Below are positions 6,719 through 11,912 of a stretch of 11,912 nt of DNA, one piece after another. Both the position numbers and the translations under genes were made by a program. Under the pieces are notes generated by a model, which did no database searches, was not told the origin of the DNA, and saw only the letters and a list, made by a program, of their open reading frames with translations. Numbering within the stretch: the first letter of the stretch is position 1; each line of letters opens with the position of its first letter. The DNA comes from Pseudomonadota bacterium. Lineage in GTDB: Bacteria > Pseudomonadota > Alphaproteobacteria > Caulobacterales > Caulobacteraceae. The DNA lies in NCBI GenBank assembly GCA_023451375.1, contig JAEXZS010000091.1:1-11912 (forward strand), read 5' to 3'.

Positions 6719-7906
6719 TCACAGCCGCTCGAACACCGTCTCGATGACCCGCTGGTAGACCTCGGTCAGGGCCTCCAGCTCGGCCACCGGCACCCGTTCG
6801 TCGATCTGGTGCATGGTCTGGCCGACCAGGCCCAGCTCCAGCACCGGGCACAGGGCGCGGATGAAGCGGGCGTCGGAGGTGCCGCCGGTGGTGGAGGCCT
6901 CGGGACGGCGGCCGGCGGCGGCCTCGACGGCGTCCTGCACCGCCTCGACGAAGGGGCCCGGCTCGGTCAGAAAGGCGTTTCCTGAACACAGGTGCTCCAG
7001 CTCGATGCGCAAGCCGGTCTCGGCCTGTACAACGCCGGCCTCGCGGTTCAGCCAGTCGATCAGGTCGTCGCCGGTATGGCTCGGGTTGAAACGGATATTC
7101 AGCCGCGCCCTGGCCTCGGCCGGAATGATGTTGGTCGCCGGATTTCCGATGTCGATGGTGGTGATCTCCAGGTTCGACGGGGGAAACCCCTCGTAGCCGT
7201 CGTCCAGGACATGATCGTCCAGCCGCGCCATCAGCTTGGCGATGACCGGCGCCGGATTGGCCGCGCGCTCGGGATAGGCGACGTGGCCCTGCTTGCCGTG
7301 GACGGTGATCCAGGTGTTCAGCGAGCCGCGCCGGCCGACCTTGATCATGTCGCCCAGGTGCTGGGACGAGGAGGGTTCGCCGACGACGCAGGCGTCGATG
7401 ACCTCGCCCTCGGCGCCCAGGGTTTCGACCACGCGCTTGGTGCCGTGCAGCGCCGGGCCTTCCTCGTCGCCGGTGATCAGGAAGGACAGGCTGCCGGCAA
7501 CCTCGCCTTGGGCCAGGACGCGCGACACGGCCGCGACCCAGGCGGCGATGCCGCCCTTCATGTCCACCGCGCCGCGTCCGTAGAGGACGCCGTCGCGGAC
7601 CTCGGCCTGGAACGGCTCAGCCGACCATTGCTCGGACGGGCCGGTCGGGACCACGTCCGTATGGCCGGCGAAGCAGAGGTTGGGCGAGGCGGTTCCGCGG
7701 CGGGCGTAGAGGTTCTCGATCCGGGCGTCGGCGCCGGTCCCGCCCGGCCCCTCGAAGGCCAGGCGGCGGCAGGTGAAGCCCAGCGCCGTCAGATGGCGCT
7801 CCAGCACGTCCATCGCGCCCTCGTCGGCGGGCGTGACCGACGGGATGCGGATCAGGTCGCGGGTCAGCTCGACAGGATCGATCACGGGAATTGATGCGCG
7901 GCTCAT
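6719..7906 (-). CDS. dapE: Succinyl-diaminopimelate desuccinylase DapE
   Basis: Cytosolic M20A zinc hydrolase that removes succinate from N-succinyl-LL-diaminopimelate in lysine and peptidoglycan precursor synthesis. The 395-residue form from the ATG at 7904-7906 fits the family. Dinuclear zinc-site and catalytic residues are visible: FAGHTDVVPTG (His82, Asp84), YGRGAVDMKGG (Asp115), ITGDEEGPA (Glu148, Glu149), VVGEPSSS (Glu177) and QTMHQIDE (His366). The dimerisation domain spans roughly 185-300, and STTGGTSDARF (338-348) is a DapE signature. An in-frame ATG at 7925-7927 would add MLLKHSR, which looks unlike family N-termini, so I chose the shorter start. The gene stands alone, diverges from the cupin gene across 41 bp, and ends in a good intrinsic terminator. 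Confidence 0.95.
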   Translation of the reverse strand: MSRASIPVIDPVELTRDLIRIPSVTPADEGAMDVLERHLTALGFTCRRLAFEGPGGTGADARIENLYARRGTASPNLCFAGHTDVVPTGPSEQWSAEPFQAEVRDGVLYGRGAVDMKGGIAAWVAAVSRVLAQGEVAGSLSFLITGDEEGPALHGTKRVVETLGAEGEVIDACVVGEPSSSQHLGDMIKVGRRGSLNTWITVHGKQGHVAYPERAANPAPVIAKLMARLDDHVLDDGYEGFPPSNLEITTIDIGNPATNIIPAEARARLNIRFNPSHTGDDLIDWLNREAGVVQAETGLRIELEHLCSGNAFLTEPGPFVEAVQDAVEAAAGRRPEASTTGGTSDARFIRALCPVLELGLVGQTMHQIDERVPVAELEALTEVYQRVIETVFERL

Positions 7907-7911
7907 GCGGC

Positions 7912-7928
7912 TATGCTTTAGGAGCATA
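7912..7928. promoter_or_regulatory. Inverted repeat with TATGCT on each strand, dapE/cupin divergent region
   Basis: TATGCT (7912-7917), a TTAGG spacer, AGCATA (7923-7928). Each strand therefore carries a TATGCT that resembles a -10 element. On the plus strand TTGATG at 7891-7896 lies 15 nt upstream as a possible -35 for the cupin gene; no convincing -35 is visible for dapE. It may instead be an operator. Assignment is tentative. Confidence 0.35.
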
Positions 7929-7947
7929 CCGCACCCGCGAGAAGCCC

Positions 7948-8424
7948 ATGCCCAGGATCGACATCGACACCGCGCCGCGCGGCGACGGCACGACCTATCC
8001 CGAGGAATTCGCCGGCCCCTGCAAGCCGCGCCGCCGCCATCGCCTGGGCGACGCCGCCGGTCTGGACCAGTTCGGCGTCAACCTGCTGCGCCTGCCGCCC
8101 GGCGCCTGGTCCAGCCAGCGCCACTGGCACGCCGCGGAGGACGAGTTCGTCTGGGTCGTCGAGGGCGAGGTGGTGCTGGTCGAGGAGGACGGAGAGACGG
8201 TGCTGCGCGCCGGCGATTGCGCCGGGTTCAAGGCCGGCGTCGCCAACGGCCACAAGATCGAGAACCGATCCGGCGCCGAGGCGGTTCTGCTGGAGGTCGG
8301 CACGCGCAGTCCGACCGTCACGCCTTGCGACTATCCCGACATCGACATGGTCCTGCCCGAGGGGGCGGACCGCTACTTCCACCGCGACGGCTCGCCCTAT
8401 CCGAAGTTTCCCCGAAGATCGTGA
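7948..8424 (+). CDS. Single-domain cupin protein (COG3837-like)
   Basis: A 158-residue cytosolic protein with one double-stranded beta-helix (cupin) domain. Cupin motif 1 is seen in PGAWSSQRHWHAAEDEFVWV followed by VEGE, with His59, His61 and acidic Glu64/Glu66 as likely metal ligands and Gly73. Motif 2, AGDCAGFKAGVANGHKIENR, keeps His102 and Asn106 but has Lys95 where Pro is usual. The tail (DYPDIDM, then FHRDGSPYPK) resembles the C-terminus of the COG3837 group as I recall it; that group has no settled function. The start at 7948 is preceded by GAGA at 7939-7942. The stop overlaps the MFS start by 4 bp, so the cupin may sense or modify something the transporter moves. No catalytic function is assigned. 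Confidence 0.85.
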   Translation: MPRIDIDTAPRGDGTTYPEEFAGPCKPRRRHRLGDAAGLDQFGVNLLRLPPGAWSSQRHWHAAEDEFVWVVEGEVVLVEEDGETVLRAGDCAGFKAGVANGHKIENRSGAEAVLLEVGTRSPTVTPCDYPDIDMVLPEGADRYFHRDGSPYPKFPRRS

Positions 8425-9713
8425 CCACAGACTCCATCGACACCGGTTCGCCGACGCCGCCCGCCCCGCCCGCGCCTCCGGAAGGTCCTGCAAGCCCGTG
8501 GGGCATCCGCGACTTCCGCCTGCTGTGGTTCGGCCGCGTGGTGGCGGTCCTCGCGATCCAGATCCAGTCGTCGGCCCTGCTGTGGCAGGTCTATGAGATC
8601 GCCCGACGGGACCATCCGATCGAACAGGCCAGCCTGTATCTGGGCCTGGTGGGACTGTGCCAATTCCTGCCGCTGCTGGCCTTCACCCTGCCCGCCGGGG
8701 CCATGGCCGACCGGCGCGATCGCAAGCGCACGGTGTGGATCTCCATCCTGGTCGAGGCGACCTGCGCCGCCTCCTTCCTGGCCATGGCGCTGCACGGGGC
8801 GCCGCCGCTGTGGGGTCTCTTGGCCGTCGCCGCCCTGTTCGGCGCGGCGCGGGCCTTCCTGGCCCCGGCCAGCCAGGCCTTCCTGCCGATGGTGGTGGGG
8901 CGCCGGGCCCTGCCGCCGGCCATCGCCGCCCAGTCCATCGCCTTCCAGACCGGGGCCATCGCCGGCCCGGCCCTGGGCGGGGTCATCGTGGGGGTCAATG
9001 TGCCGCTGGCCTACGCCGTCGCGCTGGGCATGTTCCTGCTGGCCGTCGCCGCCTTCCTGCTGATCCGCACCAGCGGCAAGCCGGCGCCGGTGGAGAACCC
9101 GCTGTCCCCGGTGGAGTCCGTCAAGGAAGGCCTGGCCTACGTCTGGAAGACCAAGATCGTGCTGGGCGCCATCTCGCTGGACCTGGTGGTGGTGCTGATG
9201 GCCGGAGTGGCCCTGCTGACGCCGATCTTCGCGCGCGACATCCTGCACGTCGGGCCGGAGGGTTTCGGCCTGCTGCGGGCGGCGTTCGGGGTGGGGGCGA
9301 TGGCGGTGGCGATCTATCTGAGCCGCTTTCCGATCGTTCGCCACGGCGGGCGCTGGATGTTCGCGGCGGTGGCGGTGTTCGGCCTGTGCACCCTGACCTT
9401 CGGCCTGTCCAAGATCGTCTGGCTGAGCGCCCTTGCCCTGTTCATCGGCGGCGGCGCGGACATGATCAGCGTCAACATCCGCCAGACCCTGATCCAGCTG
9501 GCCACGCCCGATCATATGCGCGGGCGGGTGTCGTCGGTGTCGATGCTGTTCATCGGCGCCTCGAACGAACTGGGCGAGGCCTATTCCGGAGTGATGGTGC
9601 GGCTGCTGGGCGCGATCGGCGCGGCGGTGTTCGGCGGCTTCGGAGCGCTGGCGGCGACGGGGGCGTGGTCGGCGATGTTCCCGGACCTGCGGAAGGCGGA
9701 TCGGCTGACGTAG
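8421..9713 (+). CDS. MFS exporter (EntS/MFS_3-like)
   Basis: A 430-residue major facilitator superfamily transporter with about 12 hydrophobic segments, resembling the EntS/MFS_3 exporters. After a Pro-rich cytoplasmic N-terminus (about 11-26) comes WGIRDFRLLWFGRV leading into helix 1. The loop between helices 2 and 3 carries the MFS motif A variant PAGAMADRRDRKR (91-103), and FLPMVVGRRALPPAIAAQS (154-172) followed by GPALGG is characteristic of this subfamily. A second-half counterpart, RQTLIQLATPDHMRGRVSSV, lies in the C-terminal domain. The start is a GTG at 8421 whose GTGA overlaps the cupin TGA, so translation is probably coupled and the two genes form one operon. The substrate is unknown; the subfamily exports siderophores, macrolides and other small molecules. 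Confidence 0.88.
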   Translation: MTTDSIDTGSPTPPAPPAPPEGPASPWGIRDFRLLWFGRVVAVLAIQIQSSALLWQVYEIARRDHPIEQASLYLGLVGLCQFLPLLAFTLPAGAMADRRDRKRTVWISILVEATCAASFLAMALHGAPPLWGLLAVAALFGAARAFLAPASQAFLPMVVGRRALPPAIAAQSIAFQTGAIAGPALGGVIVGVNVPLAYAVALGMFLLAVAAFLLIRTSGKPAPVENPLSPVESVKEGLAYVWKTKIVLGAISLDLVVVLMAGVALLTPIFARDILHVGPEGFGLLRAAFGVGAMAVAIYLSRFPIVRHGGRWMFAAVAVFGLCTLTFGLSKIVWLSALALFIGGGADMISVNIRQTLIQLATPDHMRGRVSSVSMLFIGASNELGEAYSGVMVRLLGAIGAAVFGGFGALAATGAWSAMFPDLRKADRLT

Positions 9714-9719
9714 AGCCAC

Positions 9720-9821
9720 GTCTCCTCCCATGAAATGGGGAGGGGACCGCGAAGCGTGGAGGGGCCTCTTGAAGTCCCACAGGCTTTGGTGACGAGCCAT
9801 TTCCCGCCTTGCGGAGGAGAC
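9720..9821. repeat. 102-bp intergenic element bounded by 9-bp inverted repeats
   Basis: GTCTCCTCC (9720-9728) and its exact complement GGAGGAGAC (9813-9821) flank the element. Inside, the left arm also folds onto 9735-9747 as an imperfect hairpin with a GAA loop and one bulged G. The element fills the gap between the converging MFS and dcd genes, so each gene is followed within about 6-11 nt by GTCTCCTCC in its own direction. The look, CT/GA-rich arms around AGCGTGGAGGGG, recalls dispersed palindromic repeats of Caulobacterales intergenic regions; that resemblance is from memory. It may act as a bidirectional terminator. Confidence 0.55.
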
Positions 9822-9832
9822 AGCTCAGCCGA

Positions 9833-10855
9833 TCACCACGGCCGGAAATGCTTCGACAGCTTGAGCCCCTGGCTCTGGTAGTGGCTGCCGCTCTCGCCAT
9901 AGAGGCGGCTGGGGCGCTCGGTCAGGGGCTCGTAGACCAGGCGGGCGACGATCTGGCCGTGCTCCAGCAGGAAAGGCGTGTCATGGGTGCGGACCTCGAG
10001 CACGCCCTTGGAGCCTGCCCCGTGCGCCTCGTCCGTGCCGAAGCCAGGGTCGAAGAAGCCGGCGTAGTGGACGCGGAACTCGCCGACCGACGGATCGATC
10101 GGGGTCATCTCGGCGGCCTGGTCGACGGGTATCTCCACATCGTCAGAAGAGGCCAGGATGTAGAATTCGCCCGGGTCCAGCAGCAGCTCGCCGCGCCGAA
10201 GGCTCTGGGGCTCCCAGAAGTCGCGGGGATCGTGGCCGTCGATGTGGTCCAGGTCGACCACGCCGGCGTGGCGACGGCCGCGGAAGCCGACGATCTCGCC
10301 GCTCTGCAGGTCGACGCCCACGCTACGGGTCTCCAGCTTCGGCGGTTCGCCGGCCTTGAGCCGCAGCTGGTTCAGCCGCGTGCCGGGACGGACCAGGATC
10401 GAGAAGGTCTGGGGCGCGATCTCGAGGTACAGCGGACCTTCATAGCCCTCGTCCACATCGTCGAAGCTGGCGCCGCGGTCGGTCAGCAGACGCACGAAGA
10501 CGTCGACGCGGCCAGTCGAGCTCTTGGGGTTGGCGCGGGCGATCAGACCCTTGGGCAGGCTGAGCCGCTCCTGCAGGCGGGCGATGTAGACGCAGCCCTT
10601 CTCCAGCACCACGCCAGCGCCGCTGATCTCGACGGCGTGCATGGCCACGTCGGCGATGCGTTCCTCGACCTTGCGCCGGCCCGGCAGGAAGGAGGCGCGC
10701 ACCCGCCAGGCGCGGTCGGACAGGCGCAGGTCCAGGCTGGCGGGCTGGACCTGGTCGGCGTCGAAGGGAGTGTCGGAGGTGATGGCGCCGGTGGCGATCA
10801 GGGTCTCGATGGACTGGGCGGGCAGGATGCCGGGGCGGGGCGTCTCGAAGGTCAT
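9833..10855 (-). CDS. dcd: dCTP deaminase, long two-domain alphaproteobacterial form
   Basis: Converts dCTP to dUTP, feeding dUMP and thymidylate synthesis in the cytosol. At 340 residues it is far longer than the ~190-residue enterobacterial Dcd and reads as two dUTPase/Dcd-like beta domains in one chain. The first half holds QVQPASLDLRL (35-45), ARANPKSSTGRVDVF (106-120) and DEGYEGPLYLE (135-145). The second holds VHYAGFFDPGFG (262-273) with GVLEVR (284-289), matching the family's active-site and product-loop motifs. The C-terminus (YGESGSHYQSQGLKLSKHF) resembles the flexible nucleotide-covering tail. The start is the ATG at 10853-10855, supported by GGAAGA 8 nt upstream; the frame stays open another 33 codons, but those codons lack family features and would reach into apaG. 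It diverges from apaG. Confidence 0.9.
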   Translation of the reverse strand: MTFETPRPGILPAQSIETLIATGAITSDTPFDADQVQPASLDLRLSDRAWRVRASFLPGRRKVEERIADVAMHAVEISGAGVVLEKGCVYIARLQERLSLPKGLIARANPKSSTGRVDVFVRLLTDRGASFDDVDEGYEGPLYLEIAPQTFSILVRPGTRLNQLRLKAGEPPKLETRSVGVDLQSGEIVGFRGRRHAGVVDLDHIDGHDPRDFWEPQSLRRGELLLDPGEFYILASSDDVEIPVDQAAEMTPIDPSVGEFRVHYAGFFDPGFGTDEAHGAGSKGVLEVRTHDTPFLLEHGQIVARLVYEPLTERPSRLYGESGSHYQSQGLKLSKHFRPW

Positions 10856-10863
10856 GCCGTCTG

Positions 10864-10869
10864 TCTTCC
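10864..10869 (-). promoter_or_regulatory. Shine-Dalgarno of dcd
   Basis: On the minus strand GGAAGA lies 8 nt before the ATG at 10855 and selects that start over an upstream in-frame ATG at 10954. Confidence 0.65.
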
Positions 10870-10872
10870 ACG

Positions 10873-10877
10873 GATTC
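10873..10877. promoter_or_regulatory. GANTC site in the dcd leader
   Basis: GATTC matches GANTC, the sequence methylated by CcrM in Caulobacterales and read by GcrA when it occurs in promoters. It lies 18-22 nt upstream of the dcd start. Use as a regulatory site is inference. Confidence 0.35.
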
Positions 10878-10879
10878 GG

Positions 10880-10897
10880 CGGCCTGTCTCCAGGCCG
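10880..10897. other. Perfect 7-bp hairpin in the dcd/apaG divergent region
   Basis: CGGCCTG (10880-10886), TCTC loop, CAGGCCG (10891-10897). It would fall in the dcd 5' leader if transcription starts near the AT-rich patch at 10943-10949. Confidence 0.4.
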
Positions 10898-10902
10898 GGC
10901 TT

Positions 10903-10916
10903 GAGCCGATCGGCTC
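10903..10916. promoter_or_regulatory. 14-bp perfect palindrome, candidate operator
   Basis: GAGCCGATCGGCTC is identical on both strands and lies midway between the divergent dcd and apaG starts. Its position suits a dimeric repressor site controlling one or both genes. No regulator is identified. Confidence 0.4.
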
Positions 10917-10952
10917 TTGCGGCCCGCGCGCGGCGGGGCGAGCATATAGCCC

Positions 10953-11360
10953 ATGCACGACGGCCCTGCCTACACCGCCGAGACTGACGGCATCCTGGTC
11001 CGCGTCCGGCCCAGCTATCTGGCCGGCCAGTCCGATCCGGAGGGCGGGCGCTGGGTGTGGGCCTACCACGTCGAGATCGTCAACCTGTCCGGCGTCGCGG
11101 TGCAGCTGATGGCGCGCCGCTGGACCATCACCGACGGCCGGGGGCGGGTGGAGGAGGTGCGCGGGCCCGGCGTCCTCGGCGAACAGCCGATCATCGCGCC
11201 GGGCGAAAGCTACGCCTACGCCTCGGGCTGTCCGCTGGGCACGTCCACGGGCTCGATGGCCGGCGCCTACTATATGACGGACGCGGAGGGTCGTCGTTTC
11301 GAGGCGGCCATCCCCGCCTTCTCGCTCGACACGCCGGACGCGCGGCGGGTGCTGAACTGA
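10953..11360 (+). CDS. apaG: ApaG family protein
   Basis: A 135-residue single-domain protein of the ApaG (DUF525) family, a fibronectin-III-like beta sandwich. Signature segments are clear: VQLMARRWTITDG (50-62), the Gly-rich loop VRGPGVLGEQP (69-79), YASGCPLGTSTGSMAGAYYM (89-108) and IPAFSLD (120-126). The family is linked genetically to Co/Mg resistance and to apaH-ksgA operons in enterobacteria, but its biochemical role remains unsettled. Here it is not beside apaH or ksgA; it diverges from dcd across 97 bp and converges on gcrA. The ATG at 10953 lacks a strong Shine-Dalgarno, although the family match begins right after it, which supports this start. Full length and intact. Confidence 0.93.
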   Translation: MHDGPAYTAETDGILVRVRPSYLAGQSDPEGGRWVWAYHVEIVNLSGVAVQLMARRWTITDGRGRVEEVRGPGVLGEQPIIAPGESYAYASGCPLGTSTGSMAGAYYMTDAEGRRFEAAIPAFSLDTPDARRVLN

Positions 11361-11364
11361 AGGT

Positions 11365-11387
11365 CCTCCCCCGCTGCGCTGTGGAGG
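11365..11387. repeat. CT/GA-rich inverted repeat after apaG
   Basis: CCTCC (11365-11369) and GGAGG (11383-11387) flank CCCGCTGCGCTGT just downstream of the apaG stop. Composition and position resemble the left arm of the 9720-9821 element, so both may belong to one dispersed repeat family. No T-tract follows. Confidence 0.35.
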
Positions 11388-11449
11388 ATCGGGCTCAAGC
11401 AGAGAGGCGCCGCGCGGCGAGCGATAGCGCGAAAAGAAAGGGTCCGGAT

Positions 11450-11482
11450 GGGGCTGCGTCAACCCGGATGAACCGCAGCCCC
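11450..11482. other. Perfect 9-bp hairpin between apaG and gcrA
   Basis: GGGGCTGCG (11450-11458) and CGCAGCCCC (11474-11482) pair perfectly around a 15-nt loop. On the minus strand a T-rich TTTCTTTTC follows about 10 nt later (11440-11432), a weak terminator-like layout for gcrA. The heptamer CCGGATG occurs at 11444-11450 and again, inside the loop, at 11464-11470. Confidence 0.45.
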
Positions 11483-11494
11483 GCCCCCTGGAAT

Positions 11495-11522
11495 CTCGCC
11501 GGCCGCTTGCGCGACCGGCGAG
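11495..11522. other. Perfect 8-bp hairpin between apaG and gcrA, overlapping a GANTC site
   Basis: CTCGCCGG (11495-11502) and CCGGCGAG (11515-11522) pair around 12 nt. A GANTC (GAATC, 11491-11495) shares its last base with the left arm. No T-tract adjoins it. Confidence 0.4.
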
Positions 11523-11614
11523 GAGGAGGTTGGCTCCCGAAGGAAGCGTTGGTGATGACCCGCGCGAAGCGCCGCGCTCAAGTCGTGAGCGACCGCGTCG
11601 CGAGCGTAGCGCTC

Positions 11615-11912
11615 TTAGATATACCTGCGCAGGCTGCGGGCCAGATCGCCGGCGCCGTCCTTGCCGCCGCGCTTGGTCTGCGGCTGATAGGCGACGCGGG
11701 CGTGCTCGACGCAATAGACGCCTTCCGAGGCGCGGCGGCCGCAGAAGCTGAACTCGCGCGACGACGGGTCGCCGATCGGCCATTTGCACATGTGGGCGCC
11801 CAGGGTCATGACCGTGGCCGTGCCCGGGAGGTCCGGGACCGGCGCGGGGGCCGGGGCGGCGGGCTGGGCCGGCTTGGGCTGGACGGCTTCGAGACGGCGG
11901 GGAGCCGACGGC
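11615..11912 (-). CDS. gcrA: Cell-cycle regulator GcrA, C-terminal part (N-terminus outside window)
   Basis: GcrA is a Caulobacterales cell-cycle transcription factor that binds sigma70-RNA polymerase and activates promoters carrying CcrM-methylated GANTC sites. The frame is open to the right edge, so the gene starts outside; 98 C-terminal residues are visible. They comprise a Pro/Ala-rich linker (about 1-28) and the conserved C-terminal domain: PGTATVMTLGAHMCKWPIGD (29-48), then SREFSFCGRR, YCVEHARVAYQPQ and the ending ARSLRRYI. This matches Caulobacter GcrA closely as I recall it. The Met at 11807-11809 lies inside the conserved stretch and is not the start. The N-terminal helix-turn-helix that reads DNA is not in view. 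The visible C-terminal domain is the sigma-factor-contacting part in the characterised protein. Confidence 0.95.
   Translation of the reverse strand, partial: PSAPRRLEAVQPKPAQPAAPAPAPVPDLPGTATVMTLGAHMCKWPIGDPSSREFSFCGRRASEGVYCVEHARVAYQPQTKRGGKDGAGDLARSLRRYI

Noticed and set aside
8397..9800. Long minus-strand open frame opposite the MFS gene
   Set aside because: Composition is Gln/His/Arg/Gly-rich noise typical of the reverse complement of a GC-rich gene; the plus strand encodes clear transporter helices.
9809..10987. Plus-strand open frame opposite dcd
   Set aside because: Antisense shadow; the minus strand carries the dCTP deaminase motifs and a ribosome site.
10440..11789. 449-codon minus-strand frame running through apaG and into gcrA
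   Set aside because: It crosses real genes on both strands out of frame and has low-complexity Arg/Pro/Gly content.
11615..11809. A separate 64-residue gene starting at the Met at 11809
   Set aside because: It is the C-terminal domain of gcrA; the frame continues through a Pro/Ala linker to the window edge.

Overview
The window is GC-rich DNA with densely packed genes and almost exclusive G/C at third codon positions. The visible C-terminal part of a GcrA cell-cycle regulator at the right edge, a Caulobacter-type Cpa/Tad pilus module at the left edge, and candidate GANTC sites between genes place it in the alphaproteobacterial order Caulobacterales. Brevundimonas is my best guess at genus; that rests on recalled protein resemblance, not on a search.

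Layout. Positions 1-3499 (+ strand) hold the inner-membrane engine of a Flp/Tad type IV pilus: the ATPase CpaF (start just off the left edge) and the platform proteins TadB and TadC, in a tightly spaced operon. Positions 3503-4349 (- strand) hold a small SRPBCC-fold protein and a thioredoxin-like 2Fe-2S ferredoxin-type protein; the first converges on tadC with only 3 bp between stops. Positions 4438-5742 (+) encode an exported M20 amidohydrolase. Positions 5743-6718 are the least conventional stretch: a possible 50-residue ORF, an unrecognised probably exported protein with looser codon usage, and a hairpin-containing spacer with the dapE terminator. dapE (7906 to 6719, -) makes a lysine and peptidoglycan precursor. 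It diverges from a cupin gene and an MFS exporter gene (7948-9713, +) whose ends overlap by 4 bp. A 102-bp element bounded by 9-bp inverted repeats separates the MFS gene from the convergent dcd gene (10855 to 9833, -), a long two-domain dCTP deaminase. dcd diverges from apaG (10953-11360, +). A hairpin-rich 254-bp spacer precedes the end of gcrA (-), which runs off the right edge.

How the genes relate. cpaF-tadB-tadC form one machine. cupin-MFS is probably one translationally coupled unit. SRPBCC and the ferredoxin-like gene probably share a transcript. The rest are housekeeping genes in alternating orientation, with short intergenic regions that carry the regulatory and repeat signals. I see no CRISPR array, tRNA, rRNA, insertion sequence, phage gene or recognisable defence system. 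I do not see a clear new multi-gene system. The items most worth a second look are the unrecognised protein at 5952-6533, the palindrome and GANTC site between dcd and apaG, and the inverted-repeat element at 9720-9821.
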